Assembly: GCA_963695155.1 (NCBI GenBank)
Contig: CAVOGD010000007.1
Location: 1-64,000, forward strand
Reading direction: 5' to 3'
DNA: 64,000 nucleotides
Source of the DNA: SG8-30 sp963695155
GTDB taxonomy: Bacteria > Pseudomonadota > Gammaproteobacteria > Steroidobacterales > Steroidobacteraceae
Made by a program: the position numbers and the translations under genes. Below the pieces are notes generated by a model. The model ran no database searches. It saw nothing but the letters and a program-made list of their open reading frames with translations, and was not told where the DNA came from. Within the stretch, counting starts at the first letter, position 1; each line of letters opens with the position of its first letter. Of this stretch, positions 53,897 to 61,742 are shown piece by piece.

Positions 53897-54310
53897 GTGC
53901 TGGACGCATCGGCCAGCCTGACCCTGGTATTCGGGGAAGAGAACCCACCCTACGCTGCGCGGCTACGAGACACATTGCTGTGTGCGACGGCGCACGTCCC
54001 GCAGCATTGGCCACTAGAGGTCACCAACGGCCTGCTGTTCGCTTCCCGGCGCGGGCGGATGGCGCTTGAGGACACTGAACGAGCTCGACAGCTGCTGCTA
54101 CGCTGGCCCGTCGTTGTGGACGACGCCACGGGGACCTACGCGTGGAGCGCTACATTCGCCTTGGCTGAACGATATCGCCTGACGGTGTACGACGCCGCCT
54201 ACCTCGAGCTGGCCCTGCGCCTCGACGCGACGCTCGCGACGGTGGATGAGGCGCTCGCTGAGGCGGCGACGGATCTCGGCATCAGCCTCTTCTCAGGTTC
54301 AGCTGGTTAG
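53897..54310 (+). CDS. PIN-domain toxin (VapC-like)
   Basis: 137-residue PIN ribonuclease from GTG 53897: VLDASASLTLVFGEENPPYA (Asp3), LEVTNGLLFASRRGRM, LTVYDAAYLELALRLDATLA and TVDEALAEAATDLGI with the remaining acids. The final codons run into array R13 and its stop TAG (54308-54310) is the left edge TAGGAGGAG of that array. Frame intact. Confidence 0.9.
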   Translation: MLDASASLTLVFGEENPPYAARLRDTLLCATAHVPQHWPLEVTNGLLFASRRGRMALEDTERARQLLLRWPVVVDDATGTYAWSATFALAERYRLTVYDAAYLELALRLDATLATVDEALAEAATDLGISLFSGSAG

Positions 54311-54386
54311 GAGGAGTCAGACCCCAGAGCGGGTCAGACTCCTTCCCGGATCGGGGTCTGACCCCTCTTAGGGGTCTGACCCCTCC
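54308..54386. repeat. GGGGTC(A/T)GACCCC array R13 (A-A-T-T)
   Basis: Four cores, slightly diverged (GGAGTCAGACCCC at the left). Contains the stop codon of the PIN toxin at its left edge and abuts the end of the convergent PIN_3 gene. Confidence 0.92.
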
Positions 54387-54394
54387 GGCCCCGC

Positions 54395-54845
54395 TTCCCC
54401 CAAGCCGTCGTTCCGCAATTCCGCCGGCTGTCACGATCGGTACGGAAAACCGCTGGCGCCAGGACCAACAGGTCATCGTCACCGGTAACAAGAAAGTCCG
54501 CACTTTCCGGCCAGAGCCAGTGCCAGAAACGGCCGGTCGCACGGATCGCGGCACGCAGGAAGGCGCCGCGCCGGCACCGTCGCGGTCACCGCTTCGCAGT
54601 ACGGCAGGTAGTCGGCCTGCAGGATCCCCTGCTCCGCACGCGACAGGCTGAATTTCGGATAGGCGAGCACGCGCAGCAACTCCGACGCAGTCTGCTTGGA
54701 CACCAACGGCAGGATCAGGGCTTCGCGCCAGGCGCGCGCAGCCAGGCCAGGCCTGGCGGTGCTCGAACACCAGCGCAGATACGACCACCGACGTATCGAG
54801 GACGACGCGGGCCGGCGACGCTACTTGGCGCGACCGCGCGCCCAC
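54395..54845 (-). CDS. PIN_3-family toxin, frame-broken
   Basis: Putative PIN-domain toxin of the COG1569 type. Readable parts: VVLDTSVVVSALVFEHRQ (first Asp), VSKQTASELLRVLAYPKFSL, CDRPFLALALAG, then ADFLVTGDDDLLVLAP with the C-terminal acids, and FSVPIVTAGGIAERRLG. Frame changes near 54735, 54505 and 54450 split it. Start uncertain: GTG 54845 overlaps the antitoxin gene. The 3' end runs into array R13. Could be inactive. Confidence 0.65.
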
Positions 54846-55048
54846 TCGACCGCCTCACGCACGTCGGCCTCGGTCATCTTCAGCTCCGCCAGCTTGGCCC
54901 GCACGGCACCGGCCTGTTGTATCTCGACCGGGGCCAGCACGATGCAGCCGTTGGCGACGGAAACGTCGAAATACTCGACGCCGCGAAAGTCACCGGTCAC
55001 GGCTTTCGGAAGCGTGAGTTGATTCTTCGATGTGAGCTTGGCGAGCAT
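54821..55048 (-). CDS. AbrB-family antitoxin
   Basis: 75 residues: MLAKLTSKNQLTLPKAVTGD with the AbrB swapped-hairpin pattern, then VSVANGCIVLAPVEIQQAGA and a helical tail EADVREAVEWARGRAK. Pairs with the PIN_3 toxin gene, which overlaps it. Upstream inverted repeat at 55063-55089 is the likely operator. Frame intact. Confidence 0.88.
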   Translation of the reverse strand: MLAKLTSKNQLTLPKAVTGDFRGVEYFDVSVANGCIVLAPVEIQQAGAVRAKLAELKMTEADVREAVEWARGRAK

Positions 55049-55062
55049 GGGAACGCGCTGTT

Positions 55063-55089
55063 AAGGAAGTAAGGATATCTTACTTCCTT
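55063..55089 (-). promoter_or_regulatory. Operator of the AbrB/PIN_3 module
   Basis: Perfect dyad AAGGAAGTAAG-GATAT-CTTACTTCCTT, 15 bases before the antitoxin start. The AAGGAA arms resemble those of the other AbrB module (49399-49441). Confidence 0.7.
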
Positions 55090-55132
55090 TCTTGGTTGCT
55101 AACAAGAGACCCAACACCAAGGCCACGGCGCC

Positions 55133-55209
55133 GGAGGAGTCAGACCCCGGACGGGGTCAGACTCCAGCCCGGATCGGGGTCTGACCCCTCTAGGGGTCTG
55201 ACCCTCCTA
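55133..55209. repeat. GGGGTC(A/T)GACCCC array R14 (A-A-T-T)
   Basis: Four cores; its right edge TCCTA forms the stop codon of the truncated CopB gene (CTA 55207-55209). Confidence 0.92.
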
Positions 55210-55608
55210 CACCGGCAGCCGCTTCCCCCCCCACCCGTAGGTGCGCGAGGGAACGGTCCCCGAGTCATGCCGGATCCCCAGCAGCACCTCGAGGTCCAGG
55301 GCGTCCATCCAGCTCCACCAGCGCGGGCGGCTGCCCCACAGCAGTTCCAGGCGGTTGTCGCGAGGGGCCCCGGTTACGTGCCGGCCGCCCTCGTCGCGAA
55401 TCCACAGGCGATTGCGCTCCGAGCCGACCCAGCCCTGCACGTCCCACATGTAGGCCTCGGGCGTCGAACTGTCCTGCCATTCGAGTTGCCGGACGGTCAA
55501 CTCCCAGTCCCAGCGCGGACTCGTCGATTGGGCGCCGGCCACGGGCGCGAAGAAAGGGCTGCACGCAGCGAGGCACACCACCACGCCTATGCTGCCTCCG
55601 TGTTGCAT
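55207..55608 (-). pseudogene. CopB-like (copper resistance B) N-terminal fragment
   Basis: 133 residues with a signal peptide (IGVVVCLAACSPFFAPVAGA) and the start of a CopB/PcoB-type outer-membrane protein: ELTVRQLEWQDSSTPEAYMW, DVQGWVGSERNRLWIRDEGG, RLELLWGSRPRWWSWMDALD and GIRHDSGTVPSRTYGWGGK. Full-length CopB goes on for some 150 further residues of beta-barrel; here it stops at once at the edge of array R14. No copA neighbour is present. Probably a repeat-capped remnant. Confidence 0.7.
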
Positions 55609-55622
55609 GCTTCGACGCCTGA

Positions 55623-56960
55623 TCAAACCGGCAGCGCCCTGCCGCGCCCGATCGCGTAGTAGGTGATGCCGAGCCCGCGCAGGTATTCCGGGTCGTAGAG
55701 GTTGCGGCCGTCGAAGATGACCGGCGCCTTGAGCGCCGCCTTGACCGCCTCGAAGTCCGGGCTGCGGAATTCCTGCCACTCGGTGCAGATGGCGAGCGCG
55801 TCGGCGCCCTTGAGCGCCTCGTCGCCCGACGTGCACAGCGTCAGCTCCGGCTGCTTGGGGTACAACCGCGCGGTCTCCTCCATCGCCACCGGGTCGTAGG
55901 CACGCACCGAGGCGCCCGCGCCCCACAGCGCCTCCATCAGCGTGCGGCTGGGCGCCTCGCGCATGTCGTCGGTGTTGGGCTTGAACGCCAGCCCCCACAG
56001 CGCGATGACCTTGCCGTTGAGCTTCCCGTCGTAGTGCGCGGAGATCTTCCTGAACAGCACCTGCTTCTGGCGCCGGTTGGTGGCCTCGACCGCCTTGAGC
56101 AGCGCCGCGTCGTACTTGAGCTCCTGCGCGGAGCGTTCCAGCGCCTGCACGTCCTTGGGGAAGCACGAGCCGCCGTAGCCCGCGCCCGGGTAGATGAACG
56201 AGTAACCGATGCGCGGATCCGAGCCGATGCCCAGTCGCACCTTCTCGATGTCCGCGCCCATGCGTTCGGCCAGGTTGGCCAGCTCGTTCATGAAGCTGAT
56301 CTTGGTCGCCAGCATGGCGTTGGCTGCGTACTTGGTCAGTTCCGCCGAGCGCACGTCCATGGTCACCATGCGCTCGCGGTTGCGCGTGAACGGGTCGTAG
56401 AGCGTCTTCAGCAACTCGGCGGTGCGCGGGTTGTCGGTGCCGACCACGACGCGCTCGGGCTTCATGAAGTCGGCGATCGCCGCGCCTTCCTTCAGGAATT
56501 CCGGGTTGGAGACGATGTCGAACTCGTGCTCCGCGCCGCGCGCCTTGAGCGTCGCCGCCACCTTGGCGCGCACCTTGTCGGCGGTGCCCACCGGCACCGT
56601 GGACTTGGTCATCACCACCTTGTACTCGTCCATGTAGCGGCCGATGGTCTCGGCCACGGCCAGCACATGGCGCAGGTCCGCCGAGCCGTCCTCGTCCGGC
56701 GGCGTGCCGACCGCGATCATCTGGAACACGCCGTGCTTGACCCCCGCTTCCGCGTCGGTCGTGAACTTGATGCGGCCCTTCTCCTCGTTGCGCTTGATCA
56801 TCTCCTCGAGGCCCGGCTCGTGGATCGGCACCTCGCCGGCGTTCAGGCGGGCGATCTTCTTCTCGTCCACGTCCACGCAGACGACGTGGTTGCCCGCCTC
56901 CGCCAGGCAGGCGCCCGTGACCAGGCCGACGTAGCCGGAACCGAAGATGGTGACGCGCAT
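55623..56960 (-). CDS. ugd: UDP-glucose (or GDP-mannose) 6-dehydrogenase
   Basis: 445-residue nucleotide-sugar dehydrogenase: Rossmann start MRVTIFGSGYVGLVTGACLA, TKSTVPVGTADKVRAKVAA, SNPEFLKEGAAIADFMKPER, the catalytic cysteine in PGAGYGGSCFPKDVQAL and WGLAFKPNTDDMREAPS. Length and motifs fit UDP-glucose dehydrogenase best. It would give UDP-glucuronate for the surface polysaccharide. Frame intact, ATG 56960. Confidence 0.93.
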   Translation of the reverse strand: MRVTIFGSGYVGLVTGACLAEAGNHVVCVDVDEKKIARLNAGEVPIHEPGLEEMIKRNEEKGRIKFTTDAEAGVKHGVFQMIAVGTPPDEDGSADLRHVLAVAETIGRYMDEYKVVMTKSTVPVGTADKVRAKVAATLKARGAEHEFDIVSNPEFLKEGAAIADFMKPERVVVGTDNPRTAELLKTLYDPFTRNRERMVTMDVRSAELTKYAANAMLATKISFMNELANLAERMGADIEKVRLGIGSDPRIGYSFIYPGAGYGGSCFPKDVQALERSAQELKYDAALLKAVEATNRRQKQVLFRKISAHYDGKLNGKVIALWGLAFKPNTDDMREAPSRTLMEALWGAGASVRAYDPVAMEETARLYPKQPELTLCTSGDEALKGADALAICTEWQEFRSPDFEAVKAALKAPVIFDGRNLYDPEYLRGLGITYYAIGRGRALPV

Positions 56961-57112
56961 CGGAAACCCTTGAATCTGCGGGAAAAACGTAGCGGAAGGC
57001 TACGCCAAAGCGCGCACGGCGTAAAGCGGACTGGCGCGAGATCCCGGGTGATTCTGGCCACCTGGCGACCGCCGCGACGCGGAAAGACCCAGCGCCGCCC
57101 GTCGCCGCCTTC

Positions 57113-59111
57113 CTAGCTGGCAGCCGGGGGATTCTTCGTTGCGCGGTGTACGGCCAGGTCCGTGACGTTTGCCGGCTCCGCAGCCACGGCCGAGGGGCGC
57201 TGGGACCACACCAGGTCGTGAATCGTCGGCGCCTTCTTGTATTCGCACACCCCGCGTTCCAGCACCGCCAGTACCCCGGCACAGTCGAACCGGTTCAACG
57301 CTATGGTCAACGCTGACAACAGCGCCTTGACCTCCGGCCAGGCCAGCGCATGTTCCACCGCGCGCATGATCATCGGGTGTCCCGTCCCGGTGACGTTATG
57401 CCCGATCAGGAGTTCCTCGTAGAGTTTCTCCGCCGGCCGCAGGCCCGTGTACCGAATCTCGATGTCGCCATTCGGATTGGCATCGTCGCGGATCGACAGA
57501 CCCATGAGCGCAATCATGCGCCGCGCAAGGTCATTGATCTTCACCGGCTTGCCCATGTCCAGCACGAAGACGTCGCCGCCCTCGGCCATCGAGCTCGCCT
57601 GCAGGACCAACTGCGCGGCCTCCGAGATGGTCATGAAATACCGGCATACCTCAGGGTGCGTGACCGTGACCGGGCCGCCTGCACGAATCTGCTCCTGAAA
57701 CAGCGGAACGACCGAGCCCGACGAGCCGAGCACGTTGCCGAACCTGACCATGCAGAACTTCGTCCGCGTCGTCTCCTGCTGCAATGCCTGGATGACGATC
57801 TCGGCGAAACGCTTGGTTGCACCCATGACGTTGGTCGGATTGACGGCCTTGTCCGTGGAGATCAGCACGAACGTCTCCACCCCGGTCTCAAGCGCAGCCT
57901 CAGCTGCGTACCATGTGCCGTAGACGTTGTTATGCACGCCCTCCACGAGGTTCCGCTCCACGATCGGCACGTGCTTGTAGGCCGCGGCGTGGTAAACGGT
58001 TTGAATGCCGTAAGCCTGCAGGACTTCCCGGATCCGGTACTTGTGGTGTGAGTTGCCGAGCAATCCGCCAAGTTCGAAGTCCAGGCCTTCCCGCTGCATT
58101 TCGCTACGCAGTTCACCCTCGATCTTGTACAGCGCCAATTCCGACATCTCGAACAGGACCAGCCTGCTGGGACAGCGGCGAGCGATCTGCCGGCAGAGTT
58201 CCGAACCAATCGACCCGCCCGCCCCGGTAACCATCACCGCCTTGCCGCGTACGCACGCATCGAATAAGCGCTCGTCCGGTGGCACCGAATCCCGACCGAG
58301 CAAGTCGGTTGGATCCACATCACGAATATCATCAAAGCCCGCGCGGCCGGACATGAGATCAGCCAGGTTCGGAATCGTCATCACGCGAACCGACAGCGGC
58401 TCCAGCTTTTCCAGCAACGCCTTTCTGCCCCGACGCGATTGCGAAGGCAGCGCGAGCAGCAGAGTCCTCACCGCATCCGCTTTGGTCAGGCGGTCAAGCT
58501 CGGTTGGCAGAAACACCTCGATGCCGGCGACAATGCTGCCTGCCAGCGAAGCGTCATCATCCACGAATGCAATGGGGTCGAAGCGGCCACTGGTCCGCAG
58601 GTCGTTAGCCACCTGTGCCCCGGCGGCACCCGCCCCATAGATCACGACCGTATTCGCGCTGGCCGGACGCGCGTTCATCAGACTGCGCGCAAGCTAACCG
58701 GCTGCCGCCCACGTAGATCAGGGCCAGGGCCCAGAAGATGGCGACCGCCGTCACCGGCAGGCCGCCGCGACCGAGCAGCTACGACAACCGCGGCAAGGGC
58801 CAGTGACGACGCCGTTACCCCGGCGACAACCGTGACGAGCACCCTCGGGCCAATGTAGCGCATGACCGCGCGATACAGGCCGAGGCGTACAAAGAGCGGG
58901 ATGCTGATGGCCACGGTGACCAGATAAGGCCATGGCGTCGCTGCGAACCCGGCCGGCAGCGCCCCCTTGCTTCAATGCGGCCGCCACCCACAGCGCAAGT
59001 GGTATGCAGACGAGATCCGCCGCAGACCATCAGCGCGCGCTTTCGCGCGCGCGGCAAGGCGACCAAGCGTTGAGCCAGTCGTTCGACGACCACAAGAAAG
59101 TCAATGCTCAC
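57113..59111 (-). CDS. WbpM/PglF-type UDP-GlcNAc 4,6-dehydratase, N-terminus frame-broken
   Basis: Membrane-anchored nucleotide-sugar dehydratase. Uninterrupted 57113-58678 (521 residues): an NAD-binding-like region VVIYGAGAAGAQVANDLRTS, the catalytic SDR domain VMVTGAGGSIGSELCRQIAR, VYHAAAYKHVPIVERN, STDKAVNPTNVMGATKR and RFGNVLGSSGSVVPLFQEQI. The membrane helices typical of this family are encoded upstream in broken frames (SIDFLVVVERLAQRLVALPR; ISIPLFVRLGLYRAVMRYIG), from GTG 59111. First step toward a diamino-trideoxy sugar with the DegT, PglD and PglC proteins next door. Confidence 0.88.
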
Positions 59112-59236
59112 CACGGCTCTTCTTACTATGGGCGAGGCCAGTCGCTCTGTGCTGGCAGGTTGGTGGAATACTACCACCCAATTATCCGCAAGGCGCGAAG
59201 GACTCATGCTGACTGGACATTGTCCAAACAAACTCG

Positions 59237-59329
59237 TCAGCGGCGAGCCTCAGCCTCGTTGGCCACGAACCACTCGTAGGTGCTCCGGATGCCTTCCTCG
59301 AGATCGATGCGCGGGTATCCGCACCTACA
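59237..59329 (-). pseudogene. C-terminal remnant of a sugar epimerase (GDP-fucose-synthase-like)
   Basis: About 28 codons ending TGA 59237-59239: GYPRIDLEEGIRSTYEWFVA then NEAEARR. This is the typical C-terminus of an NAD-dependent sugar epimerase such as GDP-L-fucose synthase. The rest of the gene is absent; the aminotransferase ends directly upstream. Confidence 0.65.
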
Positions 59330-60510
59330 TCAAACGGATGCCTCTCTAGCACTTCCTCGATCACCGCACAGGTCTTGTCGAGTCTCGGCATTCCGTCAGC
59401 GTCGGGTGCACGAGGAACATCACGCTTGTTTCGCCCAAGCTGACGAGCGGTCGGGAGACGGTGAACGGGCCGCATCCCGGTGCCATCAAAAGCCTTCTCC
59501 AGATAGACCTCCGAGCAAGATCCTTGGTAGCAGGGCACGCCGCGAGAAACGATCTCTGCCACGATCCGGTCACGATCCCATCCTGGCCGAAGCGCCTCGG
59601 GTCTAACGTAAGCATATTGACGGTAATACGCATGGGTGAACCGGTCCCATCCGGCACCGGGACTCTTAGTGCCGAATATCTTGCCGCGAGCCTCCGCGAT
59701 CCGCCGGGCGTTCCGGGTTCTGCATGAAGTCCAATCAGGCATCCTACCGAGCTGAATCCGCCCGATCGCGGCCTGAATCTCCAGCATGCGCCAGTTCGTC
59801 CCGAATGACTCATGCACCCATCGGAAGCCGGACTCGTGTCGCCGCTCATAGACCGCCTCCCACGTCTTGCCGTGGTCCTTGTAACTCCACATCGACGACC
59901 ACAAGGCAGGATCATCGGTGGTCACCATGCCGCCCTCGCCGCCCGTCGTCATGATCTTGTCCTGGCAGAACGACCAAGCGCCGACATGGCCGAAACTCCC
60001 GACCATGCGGTCCCCACACCGCGCCCCGTGCGCCTGCGCGCAGTCCTCGATCACCTTCAGACCGTGGCGCTCGGCCAGCGCCATGATCGCCGGCATGTCG
60101 CACGGCCATCCGCCGAGATGGACGCAGATGATGGCCCGGGTGCGTTGGGTCAAGACGGCTTCAATCGTCTCGGCCGTGATGTTACCGGAATCCTGATCCA
60201 CGTCTGCGAACACCGGCGTCGCGCCGGCAGTTACGACGCACGACACTGATGCGATAAAGGTGCGCGGCGTGACGACGACCTCATCGCCCGGACCGATGCC
60301 CAATGCTCTCAGTGCGACATCGAGCGCAACGGTGCCATTAGCCAGCGCAACGGCGTGTCCTGTGCCGGTCCATGCAGCGAACTCCTTTTCAAATTCCCGC
60401 GCTTCCTGACCAGTCCAGTAATTGACCCGATTTGAGCGTATGACGCGGGCGACGGCCTCAGCCTCTTCGTCAGTGAAGTCCGGCCACTGCTGGAATGGTG
60501 TACTCAACAC
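59330..60510 (-). CDS. DegT/DnrJ/EryC1 sugar aminotransferase (PglE-like)
   Basis: PLP aminotransferase of about 390 residues: FAAWTGTGHAVALANGTVAL, IGPGDEVVVTPRTFIASVSC, VIEDCAQAHGARCGDRMVGS and the PLP lysine in AWSFCQDKIMTTGGEGGMV. Probably aminates the 4-keto sugar made by the WbpM-like dehydratase. Frame changes near 59440 and 59390 disturb the C-terminus (SRPLVSLGETSVMFLVHPTL lies in another frame). The likely stop is TGA 59330-59332; the raw frame runs on to 59182. Starts GTG 60510. Confidence 0.87.
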
Positions 60511-60511
60511 A

Positions 60512-60524
60512 GGGGGTCAGATCC
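60512..60524. repeat. Degenerate single core R15
   Basis: GGGGGTCAGATCC(C), one A-centred core with one arm mutated, between PglD and the aminotransferase. It contains the PglD stop codon (TCA 60517-60519). Confidence 0.6.
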
Positions 60525-61152
60525 CATTCCGCGACGATTGTGGCCTGGCCGGAGACCCATAGACGACTTGTCCGTTTCCTACCTCGGCTACCACCACACC
60601 ACCGGCACCGACCACCACATCGGCGCCGATACGCACACCCTGCCTAACGCACGCACCTACCCCGATCCAGCTTCGATCGCCCACTACGACGCCGCCTGAC
60701 ACGTTAGCGCCCGGCGCCACGTGGACCGCGAGTCCAAGGACGCAATCGTGGTCTACAGTGGCGCCCGTGTTGACGATGCAGGCCTCTCCAATAGTCGCGC
60801 CAATATTGATGACTGCGCCAGCGACAATTACGCTGCCTCCGCCCACCACTGCATTCGGACTTATCCACGCACGCGGATGCACAATCGTCTCCATTTGCAT
60901 ACCCGAATCACGCAATGCTGCGTGCATCGCTGCCCTTGCAGCGCACCCCCCGATTCCCACGATCGCACCTGTCACTCCCGCGGCCTGTCCTATCAGCATG
61001 GAGGAGTTCCCAACTACGGGCCAATGAGCGACCATCAACTTCTCAGGCCACTGATCGTCGTAGAACACCACCTCATCCCAGCCCGACGCCAGCGCCGCAT
61101 CTGCAACGACTTTGCCGTGGCCGCTCGCCCCGAGGATCGCCAGTCTTCTCAT
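60517..61152 (-). CDS. PglD/NeuD-type sugar O/N-acetyltransferase
   Basis: 211-residue left-handed beta-helix acetyltransferase: N-terminal nucleotide-sugar binding part MRRLAILGASGHGKVVADAA, then hexapeptide repeats (IVHPRAWISPNAVVGGGSVI, GATIGEACIVNTGATVDHDC with the catalytic-type His, GGVVVGDRSWIGVGACVRQG). It probably acetylates the amino sugar made by the PglE-like enzyme. Its last codons (NGI) and stop lie in the degenerate repeat R15. The ATG overlaps the PglC-like stop by 4 nt. Frame intact. Confidence 0.9.
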   Translation of the reverse strand: MRRLAILGASGHGKVVADAALASGWDEVVFYDDQWPEKLMVAHWPVVGNSSMLIGQAAGVTGAIVGIGGCAARAAMHAALRDSGMQMETIVHPRAWISPNAVVGGGSVIVAGAVINIGATIGEACIVNTGATVDHDCVLGLAVHVAPGANVSGGVVVGDRSWIGVGACVRQGVRIGADVVVGAGGVVVAEVGNGQVVYGSPARPQSSRNGI

Positions 61153-61742
61153 TGCTTGTTACCGATGAACTTGCTCATAGTCGCCTCTCCAGTGCCGGAA
61201 ATGCCCTCGCGTTTCGCGACCTTGCAAATCGTCAAGCCAATTATGCGCAAGTCCAGCCATGCCGAGCGATTCTCCAGGTACCACACGTCGAGCCGCAGGC
61301 GATCTTCCCACGAAATCGCGTTGCGCCCATTGACCTGAGCCCAACCAGTAATCCCTGGTCGGACTTCATGCCGGCGTGCCTGTTCGCGTGAGTACAGGGG
61401 CAGGTACTCCACCAGCAACGGACGTGGGCCGACCCAACTCATCTCGCCTTTTAGCACATTCCATATCTCCGGCAATTCATCGAGGCTCATGCGACGAAGG
61501 CGCTGCCCAAATCCCGTCAGGCGTTCCCCATCGCTAAGTTGCACGTCAGCTGACCCCGCCGCACTGCTCATGGACCGGAACTTAACCATCCTGAATGGCT
61601 TCCCATGCAACCCTGGGCGCAATTGACAAAAGAACACCGGCGACCCCAATCGAACCCTAACCAGTAGTGCCACCAGAGCAATCAGCGGCAGCCATAGCGG
61701 AGCGGTCACCAGCGTCAGAATCAAATCGCAAGAGCGTTTCAC
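61149..61742 (-). CDS. PglC-like phosphoglycosyl transferase
   Basis: 197-residue monotopic sugar-phosphate transferase: re-entrant helix (LILTLVTAPLWLPLIALVAL), FRMVKFRSMSSAAGSADVQL, catalytic Asp-Glu dyad in RMSLDELPEIWNVLKGEMSW, VGPRPLLVEYLPLYSREQAR and RPGITGWAQVNGRNAISWED. It loads the sugar phosphate onto undecaprenyl phosphate. Second initiating transferase in the window besides the EpsB-type one, so two different glycans are likely. Frame intact. Confidence 0.92.
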   Translation of the reverse strand: MKRSCDLILTLVTAPLWLPLIALVALLVRVRLGSPVFFCQLRPGLHGKPFRMVKFRSMSSAAGSADVQLSDGERLTGFGQRLRRMSLDELPEIWNVLKGEMSWVGPRPLLVEYLPLYSREQARRHEVRPGITGWAQVNGRNAISWEDRLRLDVWYLENRSAWLDLRIIGLTICKVAKREGISGTGEATMSKFIGNKQ

